From positions 1,984,001 to 2,048,000 of the forward strand of contig NZ_CP023688.1 in the NCBI RefSeq assembly GCF_008704655.1: a stretch of 64,000 nt of DNA. Direction: 5' to 3'. Of the stretch, positions 24,719-34,739 are shown in pieces; position 1 is the first letter of the stretch; each line of letters begins with the position of its first letter. A program made the translations under genes and the position numbers. Source of the stretch: Streptomyces rimosus. GTDB taxonomy: Bacteria > Actinomycetota > Actinomycetes > Streptomycetales > Streptomycetaceae. Below the pieces are notes generated by a model. It was not told the DNA's origin. It saw only the letters and a program-made list of their open reading frames with translations, and did no database searches.

Positions 24719-26017
24719 TCAGCCGTCCCGGCCGCCGGGCCGGGTCCGCTCGCAGGCCAGGTCCAGAGCCGCCACGCAGTGGTCGTACTTCTCGCGCAGC
24801 TCCTCTTCACTGTCGCCCCCGGTGAAGACATGGGCCAGTTCGAAGCTGTAGCTGTCCTGCTCCGCCATGTCGGCCAGCTGCTGGCCCGGCTCGGGGATCA
24901 CATGGATCCGCGTGCCCGGTATCCGTCTCTCGATGCGCGCGATCTCCTCGTGGGTGGGCACCTCGCGCGCGACGCCGTCGGCGAACCACCGGTAGTACCA
25001 CTTGGCGGCGGTCCGGTAGCGGCCCGCGCGGTGCGGCATGGCCGGGTCCTCGCCGAGGGCGAGGCGCAGCATGGCGTGGTGGTTGGGCGCGCCGTCGACG
25101 TACTGGAACAGTTCGGCGTGCGACTGGGAGTGCCGGGGGTTGACCTCCAGCACGTTGATCGCGTCGGTGTGCGGGTCGTAGAAGTACTCGATGCTGAAGG
25201 TCGCCTCCTGCATGCCGATCTGCCGCATGACGCGGGCGGTGGCGTCGCGCAGCCGGTGCAGGACGGGTTCGGGGAGCGTCGAGGGGTACTGGTGGCGCAG
25301 GAAGGACGAGCAGCCGGGGTAGTCGATGGAGTCCAGTACGCCGTAGACCGTGACCTCGCCGTCGTGGACGTAGCCCTCGACCGCGACCTGGATGCCGGAC
25401 AGCGCCTCCTCCGCGAGGCAGACCTGACCGCCGATGCCCGCCATCTCGGGCGGCAGGTCGAGGCGGCCGAGGATGTCCTCGAAAGGGCGGCCGACGCGGC
25501 CGATGCCTTCGCGGATCCGGGCGACCGCCGCGCGGAACTCCGCCTCGTCGTGCACGCCGAAGGCCAGTCCCGAGGAGTACGCGAGGGCGGGCTTGAGCCA
25601 CATGGGGAAGCGGACGCCCTCGGGCGGGCGCGGGTCGGGCGTGTCGAGATCGACGCGGCCGAAGCGCGGATGGGTGTCGACGGCCTTCTCCTGCTCCAGG
25701 CGGCTCCAGTACTTGTGCTCGCACTTGACGACCGACTCCAGACCGGTGCTGCGGGTGCCGTAGCGCTCGCTGAGGATCGGTACGAGGGTGCTGACGGGGA
25801 AGTCGTAGTAGCCGACGATCGCGTCGATGGTGCCGTCGAAGGAGTCCAGGATGCCCTGGGCCTTCTTCAGGAGGTCGGGTACGGAGACCTCGCCCCCCTG
25901 GAGCTCACCGAGTGTGAGCACGGGGTGGAAGCGGTACCGCTCCGCGTCCGGCACGTCGTGCAGGGCGGGGAGGTTGGCCTCCTCCAGGCCCAGTACGAAG
26001 ATGTTCTTCCCGCTCAC
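24719..26017 (-). CDS. ATP-grasp domain protein
   Basis: 432 residues. The ATP-grasp fold is seen in the order of a variable N-terminal domain (residues 1-95), a lysine-bearing segment (RFPMWLKPALAYSSGLAFGVHDEAEF) and the C-terminal metal-binding motif INVLEVNPRHSQSH with the E-x-N-P-R core. Such proteins ligate a carboxylate to an amine or thiol through an acylphosphate. Partner substrates are unknown. It leads a minus-strand operon with a CocE/NonD hydrolase and a phosphoesterase, so the hydrolase may process or reverse the bond made here. The start is an ATG with AGGAGG just upstream. Confidence 0.87.
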   Translation of the reverse strand: MSGKNIFVLGLEEANLPALHDVPDAERYRFHPVLTLGELQGGEVSVPDLLKKAQGILDSFDGTIDAIVGYYDFPVSTLVPILSERYGTRSTGLESVVKCEHKYWSRLEQEKAVDTHPRFGRVDLDTPDPRPPEGVRFPMWLKPALAYSSGLAFGVHDEAEFRAAVARIREGIGRVGRPFEDILGRLDLPPEMAGIGGQVCLAEEALSGIQVAVEGYVHDGEVTVYGVLDSIDYPGCSSFLRHQYPSTLPEPVLHRLRDATARVMRQIGMQEATFSIEYFYDPHTDAINVLEVNPRHSQSHAELFQYVDGAPNHHAMLRLALGEDPAMPHRAGRYRTAAKWYYRWFADGVAREVPTHEEIARIERRIPGTRIHVIPEPGQQLADMAEQDSYSFELAHVFTGGDSEEELREKYDHCVAALDLACERTRPGGRDG

Positions 26018-26228
26018 CGGTCCTCCTCGGGCTCACGCGCTGCGGGAGGACGCGGGTACCCCTGGGGATGCCGACCATTCGCGGGTCGGCGCGGCCAGGG
26101 GCCGGAGGCCCGGAACATCGCTCCAGGGCGGAACTATCGTCCGATTAATCCCGTAATGGTCGGGTACTGGAGGGGCGGCCACCGGCAGGCCGCCGGACGG
26201 CACCCCACTCCCCCAACCGGAGGACCCC

Positions 26229-26423
26229 ATGAGCGACACCAACCCGATCGAGCTGCAGAAGGCCCTCAAGGGCGCCCACTACCCTGCGAGCAAGGACGAT
26301 TTGGTCTCGTGTGCCGAGGGCAACCACGCGGACAGCGGCATGCGGGACAAGATCTCCAGCATCCCCAGCAAGAGCTACGAGAACCCGGCCGAGGTGGAGA
26401 AAGCCGTGTTCAAGAAGCAGTAG
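26229..26423 (+). CDS. DUF2795 domain-containing small protein
   Basis: 64 residues with the DUF2795 pattern: PIELQKALKGAHYPASKDDLVSCA, then asparagine and a C-terminal helix with YENPAEVEKAVFKKQ. Small proteins of this family are common in actinobacteria, and a helical DNA- or protein-binding role has been suggested but not established. The ATG follows CCGGAGGACCCC. The gene has its own 211-base upstream region, divergent from the ATP-grasp operon, and a hairpin terminator after it. Confidence 0.88.
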   Translation: MSDTNPIELQKALKGAHYPASKDDLVSCAEGNHADSGMRDKISSIPSKSYENPAEVEKAVFKKQ

Positions 26424-26441
26424 CCGCACCGCACGGCGCCG

Positions 26442-26473
26442 GGGCCGGTGGAACGCGCGTCCCACCGGCCCCG
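26442..26473. terminator. Bidirectional hairpin terminator
   Basis: GGGGCCGGTGG (26442-26452) pairs with CCACCGGCCCC (26463-26473) over a 10-base loop, between the convergent DUF2795 and MFS genes. Confidence 0.75.
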
Positions 26474-26481
26474 CCCGTGCG

Positions 26482-28026
26482 TCAGGCCACGGACCGGTAG
26501 TCCGCCGCCATGGCGGGCGCGGGCGCCGGCACCAGCCAGGAGATCCGCTCACGGGAGCGCAGCAGCGCGCCCGCGCCGATCGCCACCGCGATGATCAGAC
26601 CGCCCGCCACCAGGGCGCCGCGGGCACCGACCACCTCCATCAGCAGGCCCAGCAGCGGCGGGGCCACCAGACCCCACACCGTGCTCGCGCTGCGCCACAC
26701 GCCCAGCACCCGGCCGCGCATGTTCGGCGGCGGGTCCGTCTGGAGCACCGTCGTACCGGCGGTGTCGGAAACCGACTCCACCACCGACATCGGCAGCACC
26801 AGCACGAGCAGGACGATCAGCGACGGGGACAGCCCGGCGAAGACCTGGAGCAGCGCACCGGCGGCGGCCAGCGCGCCGACCAGCTTGACCGACGGGTTGC
26901 GCAGCCGGGCGGCGAGGATCGCGCCGACGATGCCGCCCGCCGCCAGTACGGACGAGACGGTGCCGAACGCGCCGGCGCCCGCCGCGAGCGGCCCGGTGAC
27001 CAGGACGGCCAGGGTCAGCTGGTAGTTCCGGCCGAAGATCGCGCTGAGCCCCGTGATGGCGGCCAGCGCGACCAGCCGCGGCCGGCGCATGAAGAACGCC
27101 AGACCGTCCCGGGCCCGGTCACCGATCTCCGGCTCCGCCGCCCCCACGGACGCGACGGTTTCCTCCGTACCTTCCCGGCTCTTCGCGGGCGCGCGCAGCG
27201 CCTCGCTCACCGGCTTCAGGAACGGGATGACGGCCGCGACGAACAGGAAGGACACCCCGTTGGCCGCATACGCGGCGCCGGTGCCCAGAAAGCCGACGGC
27301 GATACCGGCCAGAGCCGTACCGCCGAGCCGCCCCACGCTGTGCACCAGCGAGCCGACGGCGATCGCGGAGGGCACGTCCTCCCGGCGTACGAGATCGTTG
27401 CCGAGCAGGGCGGTGGCCGGGCCGTCCACCGTGGCGACCAGACCGGTGACGGCGGCGAGCGCCATCAGCATCCCGTAGTTCAGCTGACCGGTGGCGACCA
27501 GGGCCGCGGTGGTGAAGGCGACCAACCCCAGCACGGCCTGGCTCAGCCCGGCCGTGAGCTTGCGGGGCCACCGGTCGACGGCGGCACCACCGAACAGCCC
27601 CATGATCAGACCGGGGCCCGCCTGTACGGACAGCGACAGACCGGTGGCCGCCGCGGAACCCGTGAGCTGGAGCACCAGCAGGTTCTGCACGGTCAGCTGC
27701 ATCCAGGTGCCGGCGTTGGACACCAGATTGGCCACCGACCACCAGCGCATGCTGCGGTAGCGCAGCGACCGCCACGGCGCGTGATCGGCGCCGCCGGCCC
27801 GCTTGCGGCCCAGCAGATACCGGAAGCCGCCGAAGCGTCGGCGTACATTTTTCTCGGTTTGCACCGTTTCAGGGGTTTCCGGGGCGGGAATCGTCTCGTG
27901 GGACTCCGCTTGCGCCGGCACACGGGCAGCGGATCGAACAGGAAAAGACACAGCGGCGAGAACTTCGTGAAGAGCCCAGCAGGCTCGGAGAGCGGCTCGA
28001 CGGGCACGGAGCACGACTGCGTGCAC
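26482..28026 (-). CDS. MFS transporter, N-terminus uncertain
   Basis: About 440 residues form a twelve-helix major facilitator of the DHA3/enterobactin-exporter-like group, from SLRYRSMRWWSVANLVSNAG onward, with FGGAAVDRWPRK as the loop 2-3 motif and GRVLGVWRSAS late in the protein. Upstream of residue 75 the frame is polar and low in complexity. No start in this frame (28026, 27951 or 27864) has a convincing ribosome binding site. A well-placed ATG at 28052, with GGAG and GAGG upstream, opens a different frame (MSTESAPAVC), so the natural start may have been separated by an indel. It likely exports a small molecule or drug. Between its start region and the next gene (to 28300) I see nothing else. 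Confidence 0.8.
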   Translation of the reverse strand: MHAVVLRARRAALRACWALHEVLAAVSFPVRSAARVPAQAESHETIPAPETPETVQTEKNVRRRFGGFRYLLGRKRAGGADHAPWRSLRYRSMRWWSVANLVSNAGTWMQLTVQNLLVLQLTGSAAATGLSLSVQAGPGLIMGLFGGAAVDRWPRKLTAGLSQAVLGLVAFTTAALVATGQLNYGMLMALAAVTGLVATVDGPATALLGNDLVRREDVPSAIAVGSLVHSVGRLGGTALAGIAVGFLGTGAAYAANGVSFLFVAAVIPFLKPVSEALRAPAKSREGTEETVASVGAAEPEIGDRARDGLAFFMRRPRLVALAAITGLSAIFGRNYQLTLAVLVTGPLAAGAGAFGTVSSVLAAGGIVGAILAARLRNPSVKLVGALAAAGALLQVFAGLSPSLIVLLVLVLPMSVVESVSDTAGTTVLQTDPPPNMRGRVLGVWRSASTVWGLVAPPLLGLLMEVVGARGALVAGGLIIAVAIGAGALLRSRERISWLVPAPAPAMAADYRSVA

Positions 28027-28300
28027 ACCGCGGGCGCCGATTCGGTAGACATGCCGGCCTCACTCCGGTCCGCCCATCAGCGAACCCTCCAGGCACAGCA
28101 ATCCCACATGTTCACAGACACTTCGGGGGCAGGGGAAGTGAGGCCTCGGCCCGAACGCGCCGAAAGCCCCCGGATCCCTTGGGGCGCAAGGGGTGCGGGG
28201 GTGGGGTGGGGTTGCTCACAGGGGCGGGTGGTCGGCCTGGGGCGGCCCCGGCCCGCTTCGCCGCATGCTCAGGCCGAGGCGTAGAGAAACCTCCGTCCGC

Positions 28301-28567
28301 TCACCGGCCGACCGCCCGGGCCAGGCGTCGGTCGAGTTCTTCATCCAGGCGTTGCTGTTCGGCAGGGCTCGGGGCGTACCCCTCCCACCCCTCCCAGTGG
28401 CGCAGTGCCGCACAGACCTGCTCGGCCTGCTCGTCCCGCTCCCGCGGCGTCAACAGGGTGTCGGCGAGACGGACCAGATAGGCCCGCAGCGACAACCCTT
28501 CACCGGCCGCGATCGCGGCCAGGCGCTCCTTGGCTTCGCGCGGAATCCGGACAGTGGTGTCGGGCAT
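28301..28567 (-). CDS. Ribbon-helix-helix antitoxin-like protein (no toxin partner seen)
   Basis: 88 residues. The N-terminal TTVRIPREAKERLAAIAAGEGLSLRAYLVRLAD, read in two pieces as the strand TTVRIP and helices KERLAAIAAGEG and SLRAYLVRLA, is the Arc/MetJ/CopG-type DNA-binding fold. The charged C-terminal half (RDEQAEQVCAALRHWEGW onward) resembles the toxin-binding tail of antitoxins. The ATG at 28567 has AGGAG upstream. Most such genes are followed by a PIN or Doc/Fic toxin; here the next minus-strand gene is the MFS transporter, so it is either an orphan antitoxin or a stand-alone regulator. Confidence 0.8.
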   Translation of the reverse strand: MPDTTVRIPREAKERLAAIAAGEGLSLRAYLVRLADTLLTPRERDEQAEQVCAALRHWEGWEGYAPSPAEQQRLDEELDRRLARAVGR

Positions 28568-28721
28568 CGTCGTGCTCCTCTCCCTGGCTCTGATCAACGC
28601 ATACGGGCACGTGCTGGTAACCCGGCCCAGCCCCCTGGACACGAGCGAGGGCGGCCCGCACGCGGTCGATAACCTTGCGGAATCAGCAAGATCACCCGGA
28701 GCGGAGAAGGCGCGGCTCACT

Positions 28722-29198
28722 ATGGCTCGACGGTCCCGCAGGACACTCGTCATCGCCGTGACGGCCACCGGCGCGGCCCTCGCCGCGGGAGGGATGATCG
28801 CCCTTTCGGCCGCGTCGCCGCCCGGCAGGGAGAGCGCGCCAAACGCGGGGCACCCTGCCTGCGGCCGGGCTGCCGCCCACTATCCGTCCCAGCTCCTGGG
28901 AAAGGAACGGTCCAGCACGTCAGCAGAGGGAGTGGCCATCTGGGGAGACGGGGCCGTCGTTCTACGGTGCGGTACGGCTCCCCCCAAACCGACCACCGAC
29001 CCCTGCTTCAACGTGAACGGCGTGGACTGGGTGCTACGGGAAGGGGCGTCGGACAACGGGGAGCGGGTTCTCATCACGTACGGACGCGCCCCCGCCGTCG
29101 AGGTAACCGTGGCGCAAGCCTCAGCCCCGGCAGGTGACGGCCTGGCCGACCTCAACGCCGCGGTCAAGGAGATACCGCAGACGGCGCACTGCGTCTGA
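28722..29198 (+). CDS. DUF3515 family membrane-anchored protein
   Basis: 158 residues. A basic start (ARRSRRTL) and one hydrophobic segment, VIAVTATGAALAAGGMIAL, give an N-terminal signal or anchor; there is no lipobox cysteine. The extracytoplasmic part has the DUF3515 landmarks: a cysteine and YPSQLLGKERSST, AIWGDGAVVLRCG, then CFNVNGVDWVL. In actinobacteria this family is usually found as a secreted protein of unknown function. The ATG at 28722 follows GCGGAGAAGG. It is divergent from the ribbon-helix-helix gene with a 154-base gap. Confidence 0.85.
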   Translation: MARRSRRTLVIAVTATGAALAAGGMIALSAASPPGRESAPNAGHPACGRAAAHYPSQLLGKERSSTSAEGVAIWGDGAVVLRCGTAPPKPTTDPCFNVNGVDWVLREGASDNGERVLITYGRAPAVEVTVAQASAPAGDGLADLNAAVKEIPQTAHCV

Positions 29199-29630
29199 CG
29201 GCGCAGCTCGGCGGACTGCCGGGCGCTGCGGCCCATAGGGACGCGTGCACGGCTCGGCCCGGGGCCCGGGACTTTGCGCATGCACATGGCGAGCGTCACC
29301 TCATGGGGGGCGCGCACCAGGCTTCTTTTCCCCCTCCCCCCACCGGCCCGCACTCGCCGAACCGACGGGAGGGGGTGTGCAGGGGGACACTCCCCGCAGG
29401 CGACCGTTACATGGTTGCGTCCAAACATGACGGCCGCTCCAGGCGCCGAGGAGATGGCCCCCTGGGCACCCCCGCCCCACAACAAAGCCAATGCGCACCC
29501 GCGCGACAGCGCGGACCAGTCCCCCCCACCAGCGGTCGCGAAGCGACAACCGCACACGCACATTGGAGGGCAACGGCCCCACCACGCAGCCCGGGACCCG
29601 CCCCACCCGGAACACCAAGGAGGCACCCGC
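29199..29630 (+). promoter_or_regulatory. Upstream region of the heptose glycan cluster
   Basis: 432 bases without a supportable gene. They probably hold the promoter of the 13-gene cluster that begins at 29631. A short stem GTCGC-GAA-GCGAC occurs at 29535-29547, and AAGGAGG lies just ahead of the first start codon. I could not identify convincing -35 and -10 boxes. Confidence 0.45.
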
Positions 29631-30707
29631 ATGACCCCGCCCCGCCCAAGCCCCCACCCCCGCGCCGACCGGCCGCGCATTCTTGTTCTTCGGGCGTTGG
29701 GGCTCGGGGATCTGTTGACGGCGGTGCCTGCGTTGCGGGCGTTGCGTACGGCGTATCCGCAGCATGAGCTGGTGCTGGCGGCGCCCGGCCGGCTGGCGGA
29801 GGCCGCGGTGGCGACGGGGGTGGTCGACCGGGTGCTGCCCGCGTCGGCGCCCGGCCGTGGCGTGCCGCGGCGGATCGACTGGGCCGGGCCGCCCCCGGCT
29901 GTCGCCGTGGATCTGCACGGGAACGGGCCTGCCAGCCATCTGCCACTGCTGGCGCTGCGCCCGGTGCGGCTGTTCGCGTATGCGCATCCGGCCATGCCCC
30001 GCATTCTGGGGCCGGTCTGGCGTGAGGACGAACATGAGCGCAACCGCTGGTGCCGACTGCTGACCTGGTACGGGATTCCGGCGGACCCGGATGATCTGCG
30101 GATCGACGCGCCGCCCGGCCCGTCGCCCGCGCCGGGCGCGGTGGTGGTGCACCCCGGTGCGGACGCCGCGGCGCGCCGCTGGCCGCCGGAGCGTTTCGCC
30201 GCGGTGGCGCACGCGCTGCACCGTGCGGGGCACCGTGTGGTGCTGACCGCAGGGGCCGGTGAGGGGCCGCTCGCGCGGCAGGTCGCCGTTCAGGCCGGGC
30301 TGCCGCCGTCGGCGGTTCTCGGCGGTTCGGCGGATCTGCCGTTCGGGGAGCTGGCGGCGCTGGTCGCGCGGGCCCGTGCGGTGATCGTGGGAGACACCGG
30401 GCTCGCGCATCTGGCCAGCGCGCTGGGCACGCCGTCCGTGGTGCTCTTCGGGCCCGTAGCACCCCGGCTGTGGGGCCCGCCCCGGGTGCCCCGCCACCGG
30501 GCGTTGTGGCATCCGGGCCACCTGGACCGGGCCCGCCCGGGCGACGCGCACGGCGGACAGCCGGACGAGCGACTGCTGCGGATCACCGCGGCGGAGGTGC
30601 TGACAGCGGTGGCACGGCTGCCGGAGCCGGTACGGAGGCCCGAAGACGTACGGCTGGGGGCTCGGCCGGCCGCCGCGCCCGGGTCGGTGCCGGTACCGGT
30701 TTCGTGA
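29631..30707 (+). CDS. Glycosyltransferase family 9 (heptosyltransferase-like)
   Basis: 358 residues. The GT-B fold of family 9 is visible: ILVLRALGLGDLLTAVPALRAL at the N-terminus with the catalytic-loop aspartate of GLGD, VVVHPGADAAARRWPPERFAAVA for the nucleotide-heptose site, and IVGDTGLAHLASALGTPSVVLFG. The family transfers heptose from ADP-heptose in Gram-negative lipopolysaccharide. Here the heptose pathway genes lie in the same cluster, which supports an activated heptose as donor. The ATG at 29631 follows AAGGAGGCACCCGC. This is the first gene of the cluster, overlapping the next by four bases (GTGA). Confidence 0.88.
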   Translation: MTPPRPSPHPRADRPRILVLRALGLGDLLTAVPALRALRTAYPQHELVLAAPGRLAEAAVATGVVDRVLPASAPGRGVPRRIDWAGPPPAVAVDLHGNGPASHLPLLALRPVRLFAYAHPAMPRILGPVWREDEHERNRWCRLLTWYGIPADPDDLRIDAPPGPSPAPGAVVVHPGADAAARRWPPERFAAVAHALHRAGHRVVLTAGAGEGPLARQVAVQAGLPPSAVLGGSADLPFGELAALVARARAVIVGDTGLAHLASALGTPSVVLFGPVAPRLWGPPRVPRHRALWHPGHLDRARPGDAHGGQPDERLLRITAAEVLTAVARLPEPVRRPEDVRLGARPAAAPGSVPVPVS

Positions 30708-31660
30708 CGGCGCCGACCCGGGGGCAGGGCCTCGCGCCAACCCGCCGCACCCTCCTCACCGGCTGGTTCAGCTTTCTGCACGGCGAGGTGACGGCCGGGG
30801 ACATGCTCGCTGCCGAGGCCGTGCAGAGCGCGCTGCACGGGGCGGGGATTCCGTACGACACGGCCTGGTCGCCGGTGTTCCGGCCGGACGCGCTGCACCT
30901 GGACGACGCCGACCCCGCGGCCTTCACGGATGTGGTGTTCGCCTGCGGGCCGGTGCACTCGTGGCCGACGCCGGACGGCGGGCCGAGTCCGCTGCTGGCG
31001 TTGCACGACCGGTTCGCCGGGTGCCGCCGGGTCGCGGTCGGCGTGTCCGTACCCGATCCGGACGATCCGGCGGTGACCCGGTTCGACGAGGTGCTGCCCC
31101 GTGACCTGGCCGGGCGGCGGACCGGGGCGCAGGATCTGAGCCTGCGGGCCCCGGCGCCCGGCGACGTGCCGCTCGTCGGTGTGGTGCTGACCGGCGGGCA
31201 GCACGAGTACGGCGCCCGGCGGCGGCACGAGGAGGTCACGGAGCGGCTGACGGACTGGCTGGGGACCGTGGACGCGGCGCGCGTGCCGTTGGACACCCGG
31301 CTGGATTCACGCGACTGGCGGCTGCCCGCGACGCCGGACCACCTGCACGCGGTGCTGGCCCGGCTGGACGTGGTGGTGACCACCCGGCTGCACGGCATGG
31401 TCCTGGCGTTGCGCGCGGGTACTCCGGCGCTGGCCGTCGATCCCGTCGAGGGCGGCGCGAAGGTCAGCGCGCAGGCGGCGGCGCTGGGCTGGCCGGCCGT
31501 TCTGCGCTGCGAGCAGGCCGGTAAGAGGGAGTTGGACCGGCTGTTCGCCTGGTGTCTGTCGCCTCAGGGGCGGGCGCAGACGGGGCCGCACACGCTGCCG
31601 CCGGACGGGGACGGGCTGCTCGGCGGGCTGCTGCGGTGGCTGGCTCGGTCGGACGGGTGA
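30704..31660 (+). CDS. Polysaccharide pyruvyl transferase-like protein
   Basis: 318 residues from a GTG that overlaps the preceding stop. The pattern resembles the polysaccharide pyruvyltransferase family (CsaB/WcaK group): GWFSFLHGEVTAGDMLAAEAV at the start in place of the usual GxxNxGD site, the middle segment VGVVLTGGQHEYGARRRHEE, then VVVTTRLHGMVLALRAGTPALAVDPVEGG, where the T-R-L-H-x-x-x-L motif is typical. These enzymes add a ketal pyruvate to a sugar using phosphoenolpyruvate. Divergence at the N-terminal site makes the activity likely but not certain. Confidence 0.72.
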   Translation: MTAPTRGQGLAPTRRTLLTGWFSFLHGEVTAGDMLAAEAVQSALHGAGIPYDTAWSPVFRPDALHLDDADPAAFTDVVFACGPVHSWPTPDGGPSPLLALHDRFAGCRRVAVGVSVPDPDDPAVTRFDEVLPRDLAGRRTGAQDLSLRAPAPGDVPLVGVVLTGGQHEYGARRRHEEVTERLTDWLGTVDAARVPLDTRLDSRDWRLPATPDHLHAVLARLDVVVTTRLHGMVLALRAGTPALAVDPVEGGAKVSAQAAALGWPAVLRCEQAGKRELDRLFAWCLSPQGRAQTGPHTLPPDGDGLLGGLLRWLARSDG

Positions 31661-31889
31661 CTGTGCGGCGGTTGCCGGGCCGGAAGACCGGGGCCCACCG
31701 CCCCACCGCGTACGGGAATTGACTGGCCACGCACGGCCATCGGGCGGCATCGGGCGGGACAGGCCGCCACACGGCGATTTTTCAGCTTAAGCGATGCGAG
31801 GGGCGTACGCAGTGTCGCCCAGCGTGACGTTTTCTCCGGGGCTGTAGAGGCACCCGATGCCCGGTAGCCCCCTAGTCGAGGGAGATCCC

Positions 31890-32852
<963 letters not shown>

Positions 32853-32942
32853 CACCGGCCCGGTTCCGGCCGGAGCCCCGGCGTACGGGCCGTCCCGACC
32901 GGCCGGCCGCCGCCCATCCCGACGAAAGGCCAGCGAACTTCC

Positions 32943-34739
32943 ATGCGCATTCTCGGCATCAACGCGCTCTTCCACGACCCCGCCGCCGCCCTCGTCGTCG
33001 ACGGGCAGACCGTCGCCGCCGCCGAGGAGGAACGCTTCTCGCGGCGCAAACACGGCAAGCGGCCGGTGCCCTTCTCCGCCTGGGAGACGCCCGACCAGGC
33101 CGCCGCCTGGTGCCTGGCCACGGCCGGGCTGCGCCCCGAGGAGCTGGACGCGGTGGCGTACTCCTTCGACCCCCGCCTCGCCCGGCCCGCCGAGCAGATG
33201 GGGCTGGACGACCCCTGGGACCACCTCCGCCTGACGTACGCGCGCGAGGCCCCCGGCTTCCTCAAGACCGCGCTGCCGGGGCTCGACCCGCAGCGGGTGC
33301 GCTACGTCCCGCACCACATGGCGCACGCCGCGTCCGCCGCGTTCGCCGCGCCGGACGCCGACAACTGCTCGGTACTCGTCCTCGACGGGCGCGGCGAGGC
33401 GACCTCGCACCTGGCGGCGCAGCGCGTGCAGGGCAAGCTGGAGCCGCTGTACGGGCAGGAGCTGCCGCACTCGCTCGGCCTGGTCTACGAGGAGCTGACC
33501 GCGCACCTCGGATTCCTGCGCTCCTCGGACGAGTTCAAGGTGATGGCGCTGGCCTCGTACGGCACCCCGCGGATGCTGCCCGAGCTGCGCCGCCACGTGT
33601 ATCCGACGGGCGACGGCGGGTTCCACGCCGCGCATGTGCCGTGGAGCGACCTGTGTGTGCCGCGCAGCCCGGAGGAGCCGTGGAGCCAGGCGCACGCCGA
33701 TCTCGCGGCCAGTGCCCAGCTGGTCCTCGAGGAGACGCTGTTGGACCTGGCGCGCTGGCTGCACGGCCGCACGCACGACAGTGTGCTGACGCTGGCCGGC
33801 GGGGTGGCGCTGAACTGTGTGGCCAACGCGCGGATCGCGCGCGAGGGGCCGTTCGACCGGGTGTGGGTGCAGCCCGCGGCCGGTGACGCGGGCACCGCGC
33901 TCGGCGGCGCGCTGCTGCTGAGCGCCGACGGCGGCGAGGAGCCCGCGCCGATGCCCGGTGCCGACCTGGGCCGCGGCTGGTCCGACGCGGAGCTGGAGGC
34001 GTGGCTGCGGACCGCCGCCGTGCCGTTCGAGCGGCCCCAGGACATCGCCGCGACCGTCGCGGAGGCGCTGGCCGAGAACGCCATCGTGGCGTGGTTCCAG
34101 GGGCGTTCGGAGTACGGGCCGCGGGCGCTCGGCCACCGTTCCCTGATGGCGCACCCGGGCCACTCCGCGAACCTGGAGCGGCTCAACGACGTCAAGGGGC
34201 GCGAGCAGTTCCGGCCGGTGGCGCCGATGGTGCTGGCCGACCGGGCGGGCCGGATCTTCGACGGGCAGCTGCCCAGCCCGTACATGCTCTTCGTGCACGA
34301 CGTGGCGAAGGAGTGGCGGGAGCGGATCCCGGCCGTGGTGCACGTGGACGGCACCGCCCGCATCCAGACCGTGGACCCGGCCGACGAGCCGCTGGTGGCC
34401 CGGATGCTGGCCGAGTTCGAGCAGCGTACGGGGCTGCCCGTGGTCGTCAACACCAGCCTGAACACCGCGGGGCGGCCGATGGTCGACGACCCGCGGGACG
34501 CGCTGGAGTGCTTCGGCTCCACGCCGGTGGACCTGCTGGCGATCGGCCCGTTCGCGGTGCGGCGGGAGGAGTTCTTCGCCGCCGGGAACCGCTCGGCGCG
34601 GCGCCCGGCCGAGGTGCTGTCGTTCCCGTCCGGCCATGAGGAGACGCTGGCGCCCGCCTCGTACGACCGGCTGGCGGAGACCGCGTCCCTGCCGGTCACC
34701 GGGCCGGTCGCGGGCAGCGGTGAGGAGGTGGTCCGATGA
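32943..34739 (+). CDS. NodU/TobZ-family carbamoyltransferase
   Basis: 598 residues. The N-terminal Kae1-like half begins MRILGINALFHDPAAALV, with the metal-binding H-x-x-x-H in VPHHMAHAASAAFAAP and then VLVLDGRGE. The C-terminal YrdC-like half has WFQGRSEYGPRALGHRSLMA and GREQFRPVAP, then LPVVVNTSLNTAGRPM. In TobZ and NodU the enzyme makes carbamoyl adenylate from carbamoyl phosphate and ATP and transfers it to a sugar hydroxyl. Here it probably carbamoylates a sugar of the cluster's product. Length and motifs are complete. Its end overlaps the next gene by four bases. Confidence 0.93.
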   Translation: MRILGINALFHDPAAALVVDGQTVAAAEEERFSRRKHGKRPVPFSAWETPDQAAAWCLATAGLRPEELDAVAYSFDPRLARPAEQMGLDDPWDHLRLTYAREAPGFLKTALPGLDPQRVRYVPHHMAHAASAAFAAPDADNCSVLVLDGRGEATSHLAAQRVQGKLEPLYGQELPHSLGLVYEELTAHLGFLRSSDEFKVMALASYGTPRMLPELRRHVYPTGDGGFHAAHVPWSDLCVPRSPEEPWSQAHADLAASAQLVLEETLLDLARWLHGRTHDSVLTLAGGVALNCVANARIAREGPFDRVWVQPAAGDAGTALGGALLLSADGGEEPAPMPGADLGRGWSDAELEAWLRTAAVPFERPQDIAATVAEALAENAIVAWFQGRSEYGPRALGHRSLMAHPGHSANLERLNDVKGREQFRPVAPMVLADRAGRIFDGQLPSPYMLFVHDVAKEWRERIPAVVHVDGTARIQTVDPADEPLVARMLAEFEQRTGLPVVVNTSLNTAGRPMVDDPRDALECFGSTPVDLLAIGPFAVRREEFFAAGNRSARRPAEVLSFPSGHEETLAPASYDRLAETASLPVTGPVAGSGEEVVR

